The notes: generated from the letters alone by a model not told the origin. DNA of 64,000 nt from Spirulinaceae cyanobacterium SM2_1_0 (GCA_012031265.1 JAAUTY010000001.1:1-64000); one strand, 5' to 3'; shown: positions 49,105 to 58,804, counted from the stretch's first letter. Made by a program: numbers and translations.

Positions 49105-50646
49105 GTGAGATTCGTCCTGCGTTGCTGTTGGGTGCTGCCCTTGATGCTGCTGGGCGGGCGCTTGCCCGTGGCTCAGGCCCAGGCAACTCTATCGCTCTGT
49201 ACGGCTGACTTGCCCGCCGCGATCGAGACCGTGACCGAGCGACCCGAATGGGCGCGATCGCGCTGGGGCCTGTTGGTACAAACCCAGGACGGCGACGCCA
49301 CGCTCTACGCCCGCGAGGCCGAGGCCTTTTTCTTACCGGCTTCGGCGACAAAATTGCTCACCACCGCCGCGATCCTGCACCGCCTCGGCCCCGACTTCCG
49401 CATCCGCACGCCGGTCAGCGCCATCGGCACCGCACCGACCCTCGACCGTTTGCAGTTGGATGGGCGCGGCGATCCCAGTATGCAGCGGGGACAGTTGCGA
49501 GCACTGGCACAAACATTGCAATTGCAGGGCGTCGAGCAGATTCGCGAGCTGGTGGTCACTGACCGCTATTTCCAGCACGACCCCCTCCACCCGACTTGGG
49601 AATTGGAAGACGTGCTGTTTTACTACGGCACAGCCGTCAATAGCCTGATTCTGGACGACAATGCTGTCGCCCTCACCCTCTATCCGCAAGCGCTGGGCGA
49701 GCCGCCGCGTCTAGTTTGGGGCGACCGCCTCGCGGGACAGCAGTGGCAGATCCGCAACCAAGCGGTGACGGCGGCCTCGGGCACTCCTGACAGCATCGAG
49801 ATGAGCGGTGGCTTAGGAACGTCCGTGTTAAATCTGCGCGGGGCGATCGCCGCTGATGCCGAGCCGGACAAATTCTCCATGGCGATTCCGAACCCGGCGC
49901 GCTATTTCCTAGACACGTTGCAAGCCGAGTTAGCTGATTTTGGGATTACCGTGGCGCAGGCGCAGATTGTCCCATCGCCAGCCTTGGCGGGTGAACTCCT
50001 CGGTCACCTAGAGTCGCCGCCCCTCGCCGATCTGATCCGTGCCACCAACCAACCCAGCAACAATGTCCACGCTGAGGCGCTCTTGCAGACACTAGGTGTC
50101 ACGACCGGCCAACCGGAGGCAGCTCTGACCGCTCTGCAAACGGCCTTGACAGAATTGGGCGTCGAGTCAGCAGCTTATCAATTGCGCGATGGCTCAGGAC
50201 TGTCGCGACACAATCTGCTCAGTCCGATGGCGGTCGTGCAGGTCTTGCAGGGGATGGCGCGATCGCCCCACTTCGACACCTATCGCGCCTCGCTACCCGT
50301 GGGCGGCGTCAGCGGCACATTACGACAGCGCTTCCAGGACACCCCGCTCGCGGGAGTTGTCATCGCCAAAACGGGGACGATGACCGGTGTTTCCACCCTG
50401 TCCGGTTATCTGAACCCGTCCGACTACGAACCGTTGGTCTTTAGCATCATGGTCAACCGCTCGGAGCGCTCGGTGACAGAGCAGCGGGCAGCCATCGATG
50501 AAATTGTCTTGCTGCTCGGTCGTGTACAGCCTTGCGAGGACAAGGCGGCGTCAGTTCCGTGGTCAATGCCCCCTCATGCCCCAGCCTCTTCTCCCAAAAT
50601 GGCTACCGTGTACACACAATATGGAATGATCAAACGCAATAATTAG
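49105..50646 (+). CDS. dacB: D-alanyl-D-alanine carboxypeptidase/endopeptidase (PBP4, S13)
   Basis: A penicillin-binding protein of about 513 residues that trims and opens peptidoglycan cross-links in the periplasm. A signal peptide (LRCCWVLPLMLLGGRLPVAQ) precedes the active-site motifs PASATKLLTTAA (SxxK, near residue 80), QPSNNVHAEALL (SxN, near 318) and VIAKTGTMTGVST (KTG, near 422). This order and spacing are typical of family S13. The start is ambiguous (TTG 49099 or GTG 49105); the longer upstream frame is antisense to the DUF3419 gene and unlikely. Confidence 0.92.
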   Translation: MRFVLRCCWVLPLMLLGGRLPVAQAQATLSLCTADLPAAIETVTERPEWARSRWGLLVQTQDGDATLYAREAEAFFLPASATKLLTTAAILHRLGPDFRIRTPVSAIGTAPTLDRLQLDGRGDPSMQRGQLRALAQTLQLQGVEQIRELVVTDRYFQHDPLHPTWELEDVLFYYGTAVNSLILDDNAVALTLYPQALGEPPRLVWGDRLAGQQWQIRNQAVTAASGTPDSIEMSGGLGTSVLNLRGAIAADAEPDKFSMAIPNPARYFLDTLQAELADFGITVAQAQIVPSPALAGELLGHLESPPLADLIRATNQPSNNVHAEALLQTLGVTTGQPEAALTALQTALTELGVESAAYQLRDGSGLSRHNLLSPMAVVQVLQGMARSPHFDTYRASLPVGGVSGTLRQRFQDTPLAGVVIAKTGTMTGVSTLSGYLNPSDYEPLVFSIMVNRSERSVTEQRAAIDEIVLLLGRVQPCEDKAASVPWSMPPHAPASSPKMATVYTQYGMIKRNN

Positions 50647-50923
50647 CGATCAGATCGCCGAGCTGAGGAACCGAGTCGGTCGCGATCGCCGCACAATCCA
50701 CTGCCAGCGTCGGGGAACTGAAGGGGATCGTTCAGCCGCTGTACTTTTGCAGGCGTCTGGATCATTGACTGCTTGGATCACTCTCAGCCATCGATCGAGA
50801 CACCAACTTTTTAGGTCGTGTATTGTGTCGTCGTCGTGATCCTGGTACGTCACGAGCCAATCGTCGGCGTCTCTTGATGGTTGCCGCTAGAAAATGCCGG
50901 AGCGAGCGCAACCATGCTCCCGG

Positions 50924-53900
50924 TCAGGTCATCTCCGGCTGACATTGAGGAATCTCGATCACGAATTCTGTGCCCCGACCGAGTTCAGATTGGCAATCGA
51001 GGCGACCGCGATGATTTTCGGTCACGATTTGGTAGCTAATCGACAAACCTAAGCCCGTGCCTTTGCCGACCGCTTTGGTCGTGTAGAAAGGGTCGAAAAT
51101 ACGGTTGAGTTTGTTGGCAGGAATCCCCGTGCCATTATCCTTGATGCGGATGTGAACACGATCGCCCACCGCCGCCGTTCCAATTGTAATCGTCCCAGGC
51201 TCGGCGGCGATTTCATCAGCCGCCCGCCGTTTATTTTGCTCGTCGATCGCATCAATAGCATTCCCGATGAGATTGATAAATACCTGGTTGAGCTGACCCG
51301 CGTAGCAATCAATTTTGGGCAATTGCCCGTAATTTTTGATCACTTGTACAGCCGGACGTTCTGGCTTCGCTTTGAGGCGGCTTTGTAAGATCATCAAGGT
51401 GCTATCCAAATTCTCGTGCAGATCGATCGCCTTCATGTCTGCTTCATCGAGACGCGAGAAGGTTCGCAGTGATTTGACAATTTCCTTGATCCGGTCAGCG
51501 CCAAACCGCATCGACTCAAAAAGCTTCGGTAAATCGCTGAGCAAGAAGTCGAGATCGATCGCATCGATCGCCTCCACAATTTCGGGTGTCGGGTCGGGGT
51601 AAGCGGTGTTGTACTGTTCGAGTAAATCGATCAAATCTGCTAAGTATTCATTGGCATGACCGATGTTGCCGTAGATGAAGTTGACCGGATTATTGATTTC
51701 ATGGGCGACACCGGCCACGAGCTGTCCGAGTGACGACATCTTCTCAGACTGAATGAGCTGGGTTTGGGTCTCCTGCAACTCGCGATAGGCCGCTTCGAGT
51801 TCGCGCGTTTTGGCTTGCGCCTGTTCGTAGAGGTCGGCTTGGTTGAGGGCGATCGCCATCTGGTTGGCGATCGTCTCGACCAACTCAATTTCGGTGTCCG
51901 TCCAAGGTCGCGCTCCCGTGCAATGCCCTGCGCCCCAAACCCCACAGCGACCGCCTCCCGTCACCAGCGGCACCGTGAGAAAGCTGGTGTAGCCAAGACT
52001 CAGTAGGAACTGTTGCATAATTGGCTCCGGGCAGCTGGTCACCTCGTCAATCCGCACCGTCTCGCCCCGGAGCACAACCTCGGTCAGTGATCCAACCTCA
52101 CTCGTCGGATAGCGGCCCAGCAAACTCGGCAGATCCTCGCGCTTACTCTCCTTAGTGGTCTCCCAGTAGGCTTCTGGCTCGGCGTCGTGATACCAACTGA
52201 TGTTGGCCCGATCGATTTCGAGCAGGTCGCGGAGCGCATGAACGGCGGTGTCGATGATGGTCTCGACATCGAGGGAGTTACGGATTTGGTTAGTCAGGCG
52301 GTTGAATAGCGCCTCGCGCTCGACGCGATCGCGCAGATCCTCCTCAATGGCTTTGCGCTCAGTGATGTCGTCATAGACCCCCAACACACCAATGATCTCG
52401 CTGTCCGCGTTCGTGAGCGGGACTTTGCTAGTTTGCAGCCAACCGCGCCTGCCATCGGCAAGCGTGATCGGTTCTTCGACATTGATCGAGCCTCGACCCA
52501 ACTCCATGACGCGGCGGTCATGTTTGCGATAGTGTTCGGCTGCCTCTTTGTGCCAGGGCAGCTCGCGGTCATCCCGACCGACTAGCTCTGCTGAGTGTCG
52601 GTAGCCCGCGTCGCGCGCGAAGCGCTGGTTGCAGCCGAGGTAAATCCCAGCGCGGTCTTTCCAGAAGACGGCCTGGGGAATGCTGTCGAGCACCGCGCGC
52701 AGGAGAATAGTTTGCTCCCGCAACTGTCGCTCCGCCTGTTTGTTCGCCGCAATATCGCGGACGATGGTGGAGATGTACTGGGCAGCACCACTTTCGTCAT
52801 AGTGGGCGATGATCGCTTGTGAGACCGGGATGGTGCTGCCATCAGGGCGCAGTAGCTCCGTCTCACCGAGCCAGGTGCCATGGGCGATCGCGCTCGGAAT
52901 CCCGGTTTGGGTGAGCAGCTCAACGCTGGTCGGCGGGTGCAACTGAACGAGTTGCAACTGGTCAAGGTTCGCGTCAGGGTCGATGCCCAGGAGCTGGTGC
53001 CCTATGGGGTTGAGGTAAGTCATATACCCTTCTAGAGTCGCGGAGCCAATGAAGTCGGGAGCCGCTTCTAAAATCGCCAGCAACTCGCGGGCACGTTGTT
53101 CGGCAGCGCGGCGATCGCTAATATCCTCGATCGCACCGATAAAGAAGCGCGGCTCGCCGGTATTGGCGCGCACGACCGAGACTGAGACATTCGCCCAGAC
53201 CCAGTGACCGTCGGCATGGCGATAGCGTTTTTCAACCACGAAGCGGGACATCTCACCGGCAAAGATGCGCTCAAAGTAAGTCCAATCGATCGCTTGGTCG
53301 TCGGGATGGGTGATGTCTTGGAAGTTCTGTTGCAGTAGCTCGGCCTCGGAGTAGCCGAGGATTTCGCACAACTTGCCATTGACCCGACTGATGCTAGCAT
53401 CCGGCTCGACATAGCAAAGCCCAATTGCCGCTTGGTCGAAGATGGCGCGGAAGAGTTCGGCATTATCCTGGAGCGTCTGTTCCGCTTGTTTGCGCTCGGT
53501 GATGTCCACCGTCGTGCCGACGTAGCGTACATGCCTGCCATCCAGCCCCAAAACAGCTTCCGCCCGGACATTGAGATAGCGCCGGTCACCGCTTGGCTGC
53601 ACGATGCGAAATTCGACTTCCGTTGGGCGTCCGGTCAGTAAACTCGTGAAAGCGCGTTGGTGATGCTCGCGATCCTCGGGGTAGATTTGTGCCGCGTGTT
53701 CCTCCATGGTCGGCGTGCCTTGCTGGGGGTCGAGGCCAAAGATGCGGAACATCTCGGGCGACCAAGTCATCGCTTGGGTTGCGGCATCTAGCTCCCAGTG
53801 ACCGAGGTGAGCAATGCGCTGGGCTTCTTGCAGGCGCTCGGTGGTTTGGCGTAGCTCGGTCTCGACGCGCTGGCGCTCGCGCAGGTCACGGATCACGGTG

Positions 53901-55030
53901 GAGAGGTAGGCCAACTCGCCCTGCGCGTCGCGGTGCGCCATGACCACTTGTGACACCGGGATTTCTTCACCCGTGGCAGACAAGACCGCTGTTTCACCCT
54001 GCCAGGAGCCGTGTTGCAGGGCGTGGGGAATGGCTTCGCCTTGGATGCGATCCAGGGCCCAGCGCGGATGCAATTGCTCGGCGGCGAGGTCTGAGAGGGC
54101 GCGATCGCCAATCCCCAATAATTCACGACCGGCGCGGTTGAAGTAGAGGATGTTACCGTTGACTTCGCAAGTGCTGACCAGATCGCTGGTCGCTTCCAGG
54201 ATGGCGACTAGGCGAGCTTGTTCCTGTTCGCTACGACGGCGCTCGGTGATGTTTTGTCCAACGGCGAGGCCGCCCATCACCTGATCGAACTCGTCGCGGA
54301 TCGGTACGCAGTTGATCGAGTAGAGGCGATCGCCCAGGACAAACTCGGCCTCAATGGGCTGACCTTGTAAGGCCTGCTGGTAGATGGCTACCAGTTCCGT
54401 CGCCGCTGCTGTAGGCAAGATGTCGTGGGGCGTTTTGCCCTCGAGCTGGGACTTCGACATTCCCAGAACGGCCAATTCTGACTCGCCATCGACTAGGGTG
54501 TAGCGACAGTCACGATCAAACATCAAAACGACGCCGTTGGGGAAGTTGCGGGCAAGGGCATGGTAAAGCTGCTCGTTGCGATACCGTTGTTCTTCGGCTT
54601 GCTTGCGATCGCTAATGTCGAGAAAGATGCCATCCCAAACAATGCTGCCGTCCGCTTGGCGCTCAGGCTGGGCAATCCCCGAGACCCACTTGAGCTGACC
54701 CGATGGTGTCACAATTCGCCACTCCACCTGCCAACGGGTGAGTTGTTGGGCCGATTGTGCCAGTGTCTCAGTCAGTTTATCCAAGTCTTCAGGATGCAAG
54801 CATTTCCAGAGCAACTCGGCATTCCGCATCACGGCTGCTGGCTCAAGTTCGTAGATCTCGCGCAGATTATCACTGACGTAGGTGAATGCATCGCTGCCAT
54901 CGGGGCGCAGCACGTAGCTGTAGATCGTGCCCGGAATGTTGGCGACCAGTTTGCGAAAACGCTGCGCGTCTGCCACTGTGGCAGTCCGTGCTGAGAAGTG
55001 ACCCGCTGATGAGGTTGGGGAAGAAGCCAT
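50924..55030 (-). CDS. Giant sensor histidine kinase, seven PAS plus GAF
   Basis: A 1368-residue soluble kinase. Seven successive PAS domains occupy about residues 25-900, each ending in a (D/E)IxxRxxAE-type linker (for example TVDITERKQAEQ). One GAF domain follows at about 900-1080, then a coiled coil, the phosphoacceptor block SSLGQLVAGVAHEINNPVNF, and an HATPase with FINLIGNAIDAI and GKGTGLGLSISYQIV. PAS 3 and PAS 6 share a long similar stretch (LLGI... PxAIxHGxWxGET), pointing to internal duplication. No transmembrane helices, so the inputs are cytoplasmic. Same kinase subfamily as the gene at 10.4-11.9 kb. No adjacent response regulator. Confidence 0.93.
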   Translation of the reverse strand: MASSPTSSAGHFSARTATVADAQRFRKLVANIPGTIYSYVLRPDGSDAFTYVSDNLREIYELEPAAVMRNAELLWKCLHPEDLDKLTETLAQSAQQLTRWQVEWRIVTPSGQLKWVSGIAQPERQADGSIVWDGIFLDISDRKQAEEQRYRNEQLYHALARNFPNGVVLMFDRDCRYTLVDGESELAVLGMSKSQLEGKTPHDILPTAAATELVAIYQQALQGQPIEAEFVLGDRLYSINCVPIRDEFDQVMGGLAVGQNITERRRSEQEQARLVAILEATSDLVSTCEVNGNILYFNRAGRELLGIGDRALSDLAAEQLHPRWALDRIQGEAIPHALQHGSWQGETAVLSATGEEIPVSQVVMAHRDAQGELAYLSTVIRDLRERQRVETELRQTTERLQEAQRIAHLGHWELDAATQAMTWSPEMFRIFGLDPQQGTPTMEEHAAQIYPEDREHHQRAFTSLLTGRPTEVEFRIVQPSGDRRYLNVRAEAVLGLDGRHVRYVGTTVDITERKQAEQTLQDNAELFRAIFDQAAIGLCYVEPDASISRVNGKLCEILGYSEAELLQQNFQDITHPDDQAIDWTYFERIFAGEMSRFVVEKRYRHADGHWVWANVSVSVVRANTGEPRFFIGAIEDISDRRAAEQRARELLAILEAAPDFIGSATLEGYMTYLNPIGHQLLGIDPDANLDQLQLVQLHPPTSVELLTQTGIPSAIAHGTWLGETELLRPDGSTIPVSQAIIAHYDESGAAQYISTIVRDIAANKQAERQLREQTILLRAVLDSIPQAVFWKDRAGIYLGCNQRFARDAGYRHSAELVGRDDRELPWHKEAAEHYRKHDRRVMELGRGSINVEEPITLADGRRGWLQTSKVPLTNADSEIIGVLGVYDDITERKAIEEDLRDRVEREALFNRLTNQIRNSLDVETIIDTAVHALRDLLEIDRANISWYHDAEPEAYWETTKESKREDLPSLLGRYPTSEVGSLTEVVLRGETVRIDEVTSCPEPIMQQFLLSLGYTSFLTVPLVTGGGRCGVWGAGHCTGARPWTDTEIELVETIANQMAIALNQADLYEQAQAKTRELEAAYRELQETQTQLIQSEKMSSLGQLVAGVAHEINNPVNFIYGNIGHANEYLADLIDLLEQYNTAYPDPTPEIVEAIDAIDLDFLLSDLPKLFESMRFGADRIKEIVKSLRTFSRLDEADMKAIDLHENLDSTLMILQSRLKAKPERPAVQVIKNYGQLPKIDCYAGQLNQVFINLIGNAIDAIDEQNKRRAADEIAAEPGTITIGTAAVGDRVHIRIKDNGTGIPANKLNRIFDPFYTTKAVGKGTGLGLSISYQIVTENHRGRLDCQSELGRGTEFVIEIPQCQPEMT

Positions 55031-55241
55031 GAGGAGATGCGGAGAATAGCCAAGCGGTGACGGTCTCTCAAATTATATTGTGAAGCCACGGATGCTGTCA
55101 GACGCGGAATTACGGGAAAGTGGGTTAGCACCGGCATAAATTGCGCCCAAAGCTGCTCAGCACTGAGTGAGTCTGCCCAAAGGGGTCTGAGGCCCTGCCG
55201 GGTTATGGGCCGCTGTGGAATGCCCCAATCTTGCCGGGTGG

Positions 55242-55352
55242 CTAGTACAGGACGGCGGAAATGAGATGCCCATTCAAAATCCCCAAGATTCCCGTATTGC
55301 AGGCACTCAGAACTCAAAACTCAGAACTCAAAATTCCGCGTAGCGGTACTAG
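55242..55352 (+). mobile_element. CTAG-bounded MITE-like element, copy 3
   Basis: This 111-bp copy is identical to copy 1 at 12609-12719, so one moved recently or they are being homogenised. The right CTAG (55349-55352) supplies the TAG stop of ruvA, which approaches from the opposite side to the gene at copy 1. It lies between ruvA and the giant kinase gene, both on the minus strand. Confidence 0.88.
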
Positions 55353-55975
55353 CGACTCAGCCAGGTGATCGCCCCGCGAATCCACTCTTCGGCCTGGGGG
55401 TTTTTGAGCAGTTGTAGATCACTGCTGAGCGCGGATAGGGCTTGTTCGATCTCGTCTTTTGTATAGCCTAGCGCGAGTAACGTCACCTCGACATCTTCCT
55501 GAAGCTCTGGCGACGGGGCGGCTCCTAGGGTGGCGACAGTGATGCCGACTTCGTGCCGCCACTGCGAGAGTTTGGTCTTCAGTTCGAGGGCGATGCGCTC
55601 GGCGGTCTTTTTGCCGACGCCAGCGGGTTTCGAGAGGGTGCGGATGTCGCTCTTGACAACGGCGCGCACGAGGAGTTCGAGGCCGAGGGTATCGATGGCG
55701 GCGATCGCCATTTGGGCACCGACGCCACTGACCGTCAGCAGATGGCGAAACAGATCGCGTTCGGCAGCCGTGCTGAAACCATAGAGGACGGGCTGATCGT
55801 CGCGCACGAGCTGATGCGTGAAGATTTGCACCCCCTCGCCGAGCGTGAAGCGGCGCGCCAGACTGGTGGGGATCTGGATCTCGTAGCCAATGCCGCTGAC
55901 CTCGAGGATCAGCAGCGTGCGTCCCGCCAGCGTCCGCACGACTTCGATGGCTTGACCCTTGAGATAGTTAATCAT
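55349..55975 (-). CDS. ruvA: Holliday junction branch migration protein RuvA
   Basis: Binds Holliday junctions and loads RuvB for branch migration. The 208 residues show the OB fold start INYLKGQAIEVVRTLAGRTL, helix-hairpin-helix regions (LLTVSGVGAQMAIAAIDTLG and LSKPAGVGKKTAERIALELK) and the C-terminal RuvB-binding helices (TLLALGYTKDEIEQALSAL). Normal length. Its TAG stop lies in the CTAG end of MITE copy 3. ATG at 55975. Confidence 0.96.
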   Translation of the reverse strand: MINYLKGQAIEVVRTLAGRTLLILEVSGIGYEIQIPTSLARRFTLGEGVQIFTHQLVRDDQPVLYGFSTAAERDLFRHLLTVSGVGAQMAIAAIDTLGLELLVRAVVKSDIRTLSKPAGVGKKTAERIALELKTKLSQWRHEVGITVATLGAAPSPELQEDVEVTLLALGYTKDEIEQALSALSSDLQLLKNPQAEEWIRGAITWLSR

Positions 55976-56314
55976 CTGGCGATCGCCTGCTGCCGTCGCA
56001 AAAGCTCAATTGTAGACGGCTGGGCAGTTGGCGAGCCGGGGTTGACAAAAGATTGCGAGTAGTTATGAACAAGCAGATTAACAATTGCAAAAAATTATGG
56101 CGAGCGATAGGGCCGACTTAACTGCGCGCACAGTGGCTCGGCACAAAATGCTTTTCTAGACTAGGTTTTGGCGATTGGGGGTGAGGCAATGAGTGGGGAT
56201 AGTGTAGAGAAATTTAAAATTAAATGAGAACTACTTGCAACAGTGCTAAAATGCGATTGAGCTTGCGGTGTGATCGCGCCGCGCCATCCCTTTGAGAGAT
56301 TCAACAGAACCGTA
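55976..56314. other. Divergent promoter region of ruvA and futA
   Basis: About 340 bases between two divergent genes. The half next to futA is AT-rich. A TGCTAAAAT (extended -10 type, near 56244-56252) lies about 60 bases before the futA ATG, and AATGAGAACTACTTGCAA just upstream is a loose match to Fur-box-like sequences. Neither call is strong. Confidence 0.4.
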
Positions 56315-57361
56315 ATGAAAATCAGCAGACGACTATTTCTAGTCGGTGGCACGGCTGTCACCGCTATTGTCTTGGGCGACCTCAACAAGCCCCGCCGCAG
56401 TTGGGCACAGGCGAGCAGCGTCAATCTCTACTCCTCACGGCACTACGACACCGATGACGCTCTCTACGACAGCTTCCAGAGTGGACGGGTCAATCTGATT
56501 GAGGCGGGAGCTTCAGAATTGATCGAGCGGATCAAGAGCGAAGGCTCCAACAGTCCGGCAGATCTACTCCTGACCGTTGATGCTGGTAATCTCTGGCAAG
56601 CTGACCAAGATGGGCTATTCGCCCCCGTTGATTCTGAGATTCTCAAGCAACGGATTCCGGCGAATCTTCGCCATCCGGAAGGTCACTGGTTTGGCTTCTC
56701 GAAGCGGGCCCGGGTGATTTATTACAACCGCGATCGCGTCAACCCCGCCGAGCTTTCGACCTACGAGGATCTCGCCGCTCCCAAGTGGGAAGGTCGCGTC
56801 CTGATCCGCTCGTCTAGCAATATCTACAATCAGTCGCTGGTCGCCTCCATGATCGCCGCCGAGGGACTCGACGCTGCCGAAGCCTGGGCAGAAGGTATAG
56901 TTGCCAACTTCGCGCGGCAACCGGAAGGCAACGATACGGCGCAGATCCAGGCCTGTGCCGCCGGTCTGGGTGACGTGGCGATCGCCAATAGCTATTACTT
57001 CGCGCGCCTAGCGAAGTCCGACGACCCGGCTGACCAAGCGGTAGTCGAAAAAGTCGGTATCTTCTTCCCCAACCAGCGTCGCAACCAGCGGGGCACTCAC
57101 GTCAATATCAGCGGCGGCGGCGTCTTAGCCAATGCCCCCAATCGTGACGCGGCGATCGCCTTCCTCGAACACTTGACCAGCGACCAATCGCAGACCTACT
57201 TTGCGGAGGGCAATAATGAATACCCCGTCGTCGAGGGCGTGGAACTTGACCCCGTACTGACCAGCTTCGGGCAGTTCCGGGAAGATGAACTCAGTGTCGA
57301 AGAGTACGGCAAAAATCAAGCCGCCGCGATCCAGCTCATGGATCGGGTCGGTTGGCCGTAA
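56315..57361 (+). CDS. futA: Iron(III) ABC transporter substrate-binding protein
   Basis: A 348-residue periplasmic or thylakoid-associated iron-binding protein of the FutA/IdiA family. The N terminus (KISRRLFLVGGTAVTAIVLG) has a twin-arginine motif suited to Tat export. The mature protein begins VNLYSSRHYDTDDALYDSF, typical for the family, with conserved tyrosines for Fe(III) in VIYYNRDR and IANSYYFARLAK. The ATG at 56315 starts the Tat signal; the longer frame is not needed. No permease or ATPase genes follow, as is common for scattered fut genes. Likely iron-repressed, but I see only a weak Fur-box-like sequence upstream. Confidence 0.92.
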   Translation: MKISRRLFLVGGTAVTAIVLGDLNKPRRSWAQASSVNLYSSRHYDTDDALYDSFQSGRVNLIEAGASELIERIKSEGSNSPADLLLTVDAGNLWQADQDGLFAPVDSEILKQRIPANLRHPEGHWFGFSKRARVIYYNRDRVNPAELSTYEDLAAPKWEGRVLIRSSSNIYNQSLVASMIAAEGLDAAEAWAEGIVANFARQPEGNDTAQIQACAAGLGDVAIANSYYFARLAKSDDPADQAVVEKVGIFFPNQRRNQRGTHVNISGGGVLANAPNRDAAIAFLEHLTSDQSQTYFAEGNNEYPVVEGVELDPVLTSFGQFREDELSVEEYGKNQAAAIQLMDRVGWP

Positions 57362-57462
57362 CTGCCCCTTCTAGTAAGTGGCAATGCACCGCTACTCATC
57401 AATCTCATGGGTATGGAAGGAGACGATCTAGGTCGCTCCTTCTTACCTTGTTCATTGCCTTC

Positions 57463-58236
57463 ATGACTGATCCCAGTTCCGCACCATCGCCGATGTCGGC
57501 CCTGCCCTCGCGATCACCGCGATCGCCCACACCCCGTCCTTACCGACTGCGCCCAGCCTTCTGGCTCGCCTCTCTGCTCCATGTCGGTCTGCTCTGGGTG
57601 CCATTGCCCCCAGCACCCCCGCTTCTACTGAACGCTGAATCGGAGCGCATCCAAGTCAGACGCCTGGTTAACCCGCCTCCCTCACCGACACCCGCACTCC
57701 CCAGTCCCTTGCCGAGCCTTTCTCCTGTCCCTGTCACACTACCCCCCCCAACCCCACCCCAGCCCGTAGCGGTTGCGGAGCCGCCGATCCCATCTCGCCC
57801 CCTGACCACCCCACCGAGCCGCCCCGCACCATCGCCAACCCTGACCCCGCTGTCGTCGCCGACTCCGCCCCCCACACCATCACCAGACATGACGCCAACG
57901 CCAGGAGAGATGATTCCCGACTTTCCCCATCTCACCACCGTGATCGAAGCGGGCTGTTTTAATCGTGATAGCTGTCACCGCGTACCCGGTTCATTACGCA
58001 ATGTCAGAACCGATTTATTGGTCAGTTTGGAAGCCCGAGGCTGCGATCCACCTCGGGAGCGGGCTGATCTGAATGATGATGATCAAAGTGGTCGGGTCTA
58101 CGAACTTTCTGGCTGTCCGGGTCAGACGACCCCGATCGTTTTCCTCAGTGTGATGTCGAATTTTGCGCTCGGTGAGACGGTCTATGTTTTGACAGAGAAT
58201 GAAACCGATGTGGTGCGGAAATGGGAGGATTTGTGA
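57463..58236 (+). CDS. TonB-like proline-rich protein
   Basis: A 257-residue protein with a short cytoplasmic head, one transmembrane helix (FWLASLLHVGLLWVPLPPAP), a long Pro/Ser/Thr linker (about residues 65-150), and a C-terminal domain with four cysteines (EAGCFNRDSCHRVPGSLRNV and LEARGCDPP). The layout matches TonB-type energy transducers, although the C-terminal domain does not show the usual TonB YP motif. The gene lies 100 bases after futA, suggesting a link to iron uptake across the outer membrane. Start ATG at 57463. The alternative is a non-TonB cell-envelope protein. Confidence 0.65.
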   Translation: MTDPSSAPSPMSALPSRSPRSPTPRPYRLRPAFWLASLLHVGLLWVPLPPAPPLLLNAESERIQVRRLVNPPPSPTPALPSPLPSLSPVPVTLPPPTPPQPVAVAEPPIPSRPLTTPPSRPAPSPTLTPLSSPTPPPTPSPDMTPTPGEMIPDFPHLTTVIEAGCFNRDSCHRVPGSLRNVRTDLLVSLEARGCDPPRERADLNDDDQSGRVYELSGCPGQTTPIVFLSVMSNFALGETVYVLTENETDVVRKWEDL

Positions 58237-58252
58237 TTTTGAGGACAGAGCC

Positions 58253-58804
58253 ATGTTGACTGTAGCGGTGAGTCTATGCCAGTGGAGACCAGCACGGGTG
58301 AAAAGGTACAGGATGGTTTTCGCCGTAGCGGCGATGGTGGCGATCGCCGCCTGTAGCACCGGGGACAATGCCGCCAGCAGCAACCCCCTGCAACAGTTGC
58401 AAACGACCAATGAATGCCTCGGTTGCAACTTGCAGGGGACGGATTTGAGTGGCCTAGACCTGACTAGCGCCAAGCTGAATCAGGCGAATCTCAGCGGTGC
58501 CAATCTCAGCAGTGCCAACCTGCAAGGGGCACTGCTCGACCAAGCCAACCTCAGTGGTGCCGATCTCAGCGGTGCCGATCTGTCGCAGACGGCGCTGACG
58601 AGTGCCAACCTCAGCAATGCAAACCTCAGTCAGGCGAAGCTGGTCGGCAGCTATCTGCGCGATGCCACGCTGACGGGAGCCAATCTAGAAGCCACCGATC
58701 TGACCGATGCCAATCTGAGCGCGGTCAAGGTAGATGAGGCAGCCCTGGCGACAGCCACTTTGAAGAACGCGATCTTACCGGACGGCACGATTCAGCCCGA
58801 GTGA
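58253..58804 (+). CDS. Pentapeptide-repeat lipoprotein
   Basis: A 183-residue exported protein. The N-terminal stretch RMVFAVAAMVAIAAC contains a lipobox ending at Cys. A short linker then leads to about 20 pentapeptide repeats of the A(D/N)LxX type (TDLSGLDLTSAKLNQANLSG). Such repeats form a right-handed quadrilateral beta helix. CLGCNLQGTDL at the repeat start holds two cysteines, as in several cyanobacterial secreted members. GAGG lies before the ATG at 58253, which is 16 bases after the TonB-like stop, so the three genes from futA may form one operon. The role is unknown. Confidence 0.8.
   Translation: MLTVAVSLCQWRPARVKRYRMVFAVAAMVAIAACSTGDNAASSNPLQQLQTTNECLGCNLQGTDLSGLDLTSAKLNQANLSGANLSSANLQGALLDQANLSGADLSGADLSQTALTSANLSNANLSQAKLVGSYLRDATLTGANLEATDLTDANLSAVKVDEAALATATLKNAILPDGTIQPE

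Noticed and set aside
50650-50853. 67-residue minus-strand frame between dacB and the giant kinase
   Set aside because: It starts MTYQDHDDDTIHDLKSW, which could be a real small protein, but it has only a GTG start, no ribosome site and no motif I recognise.
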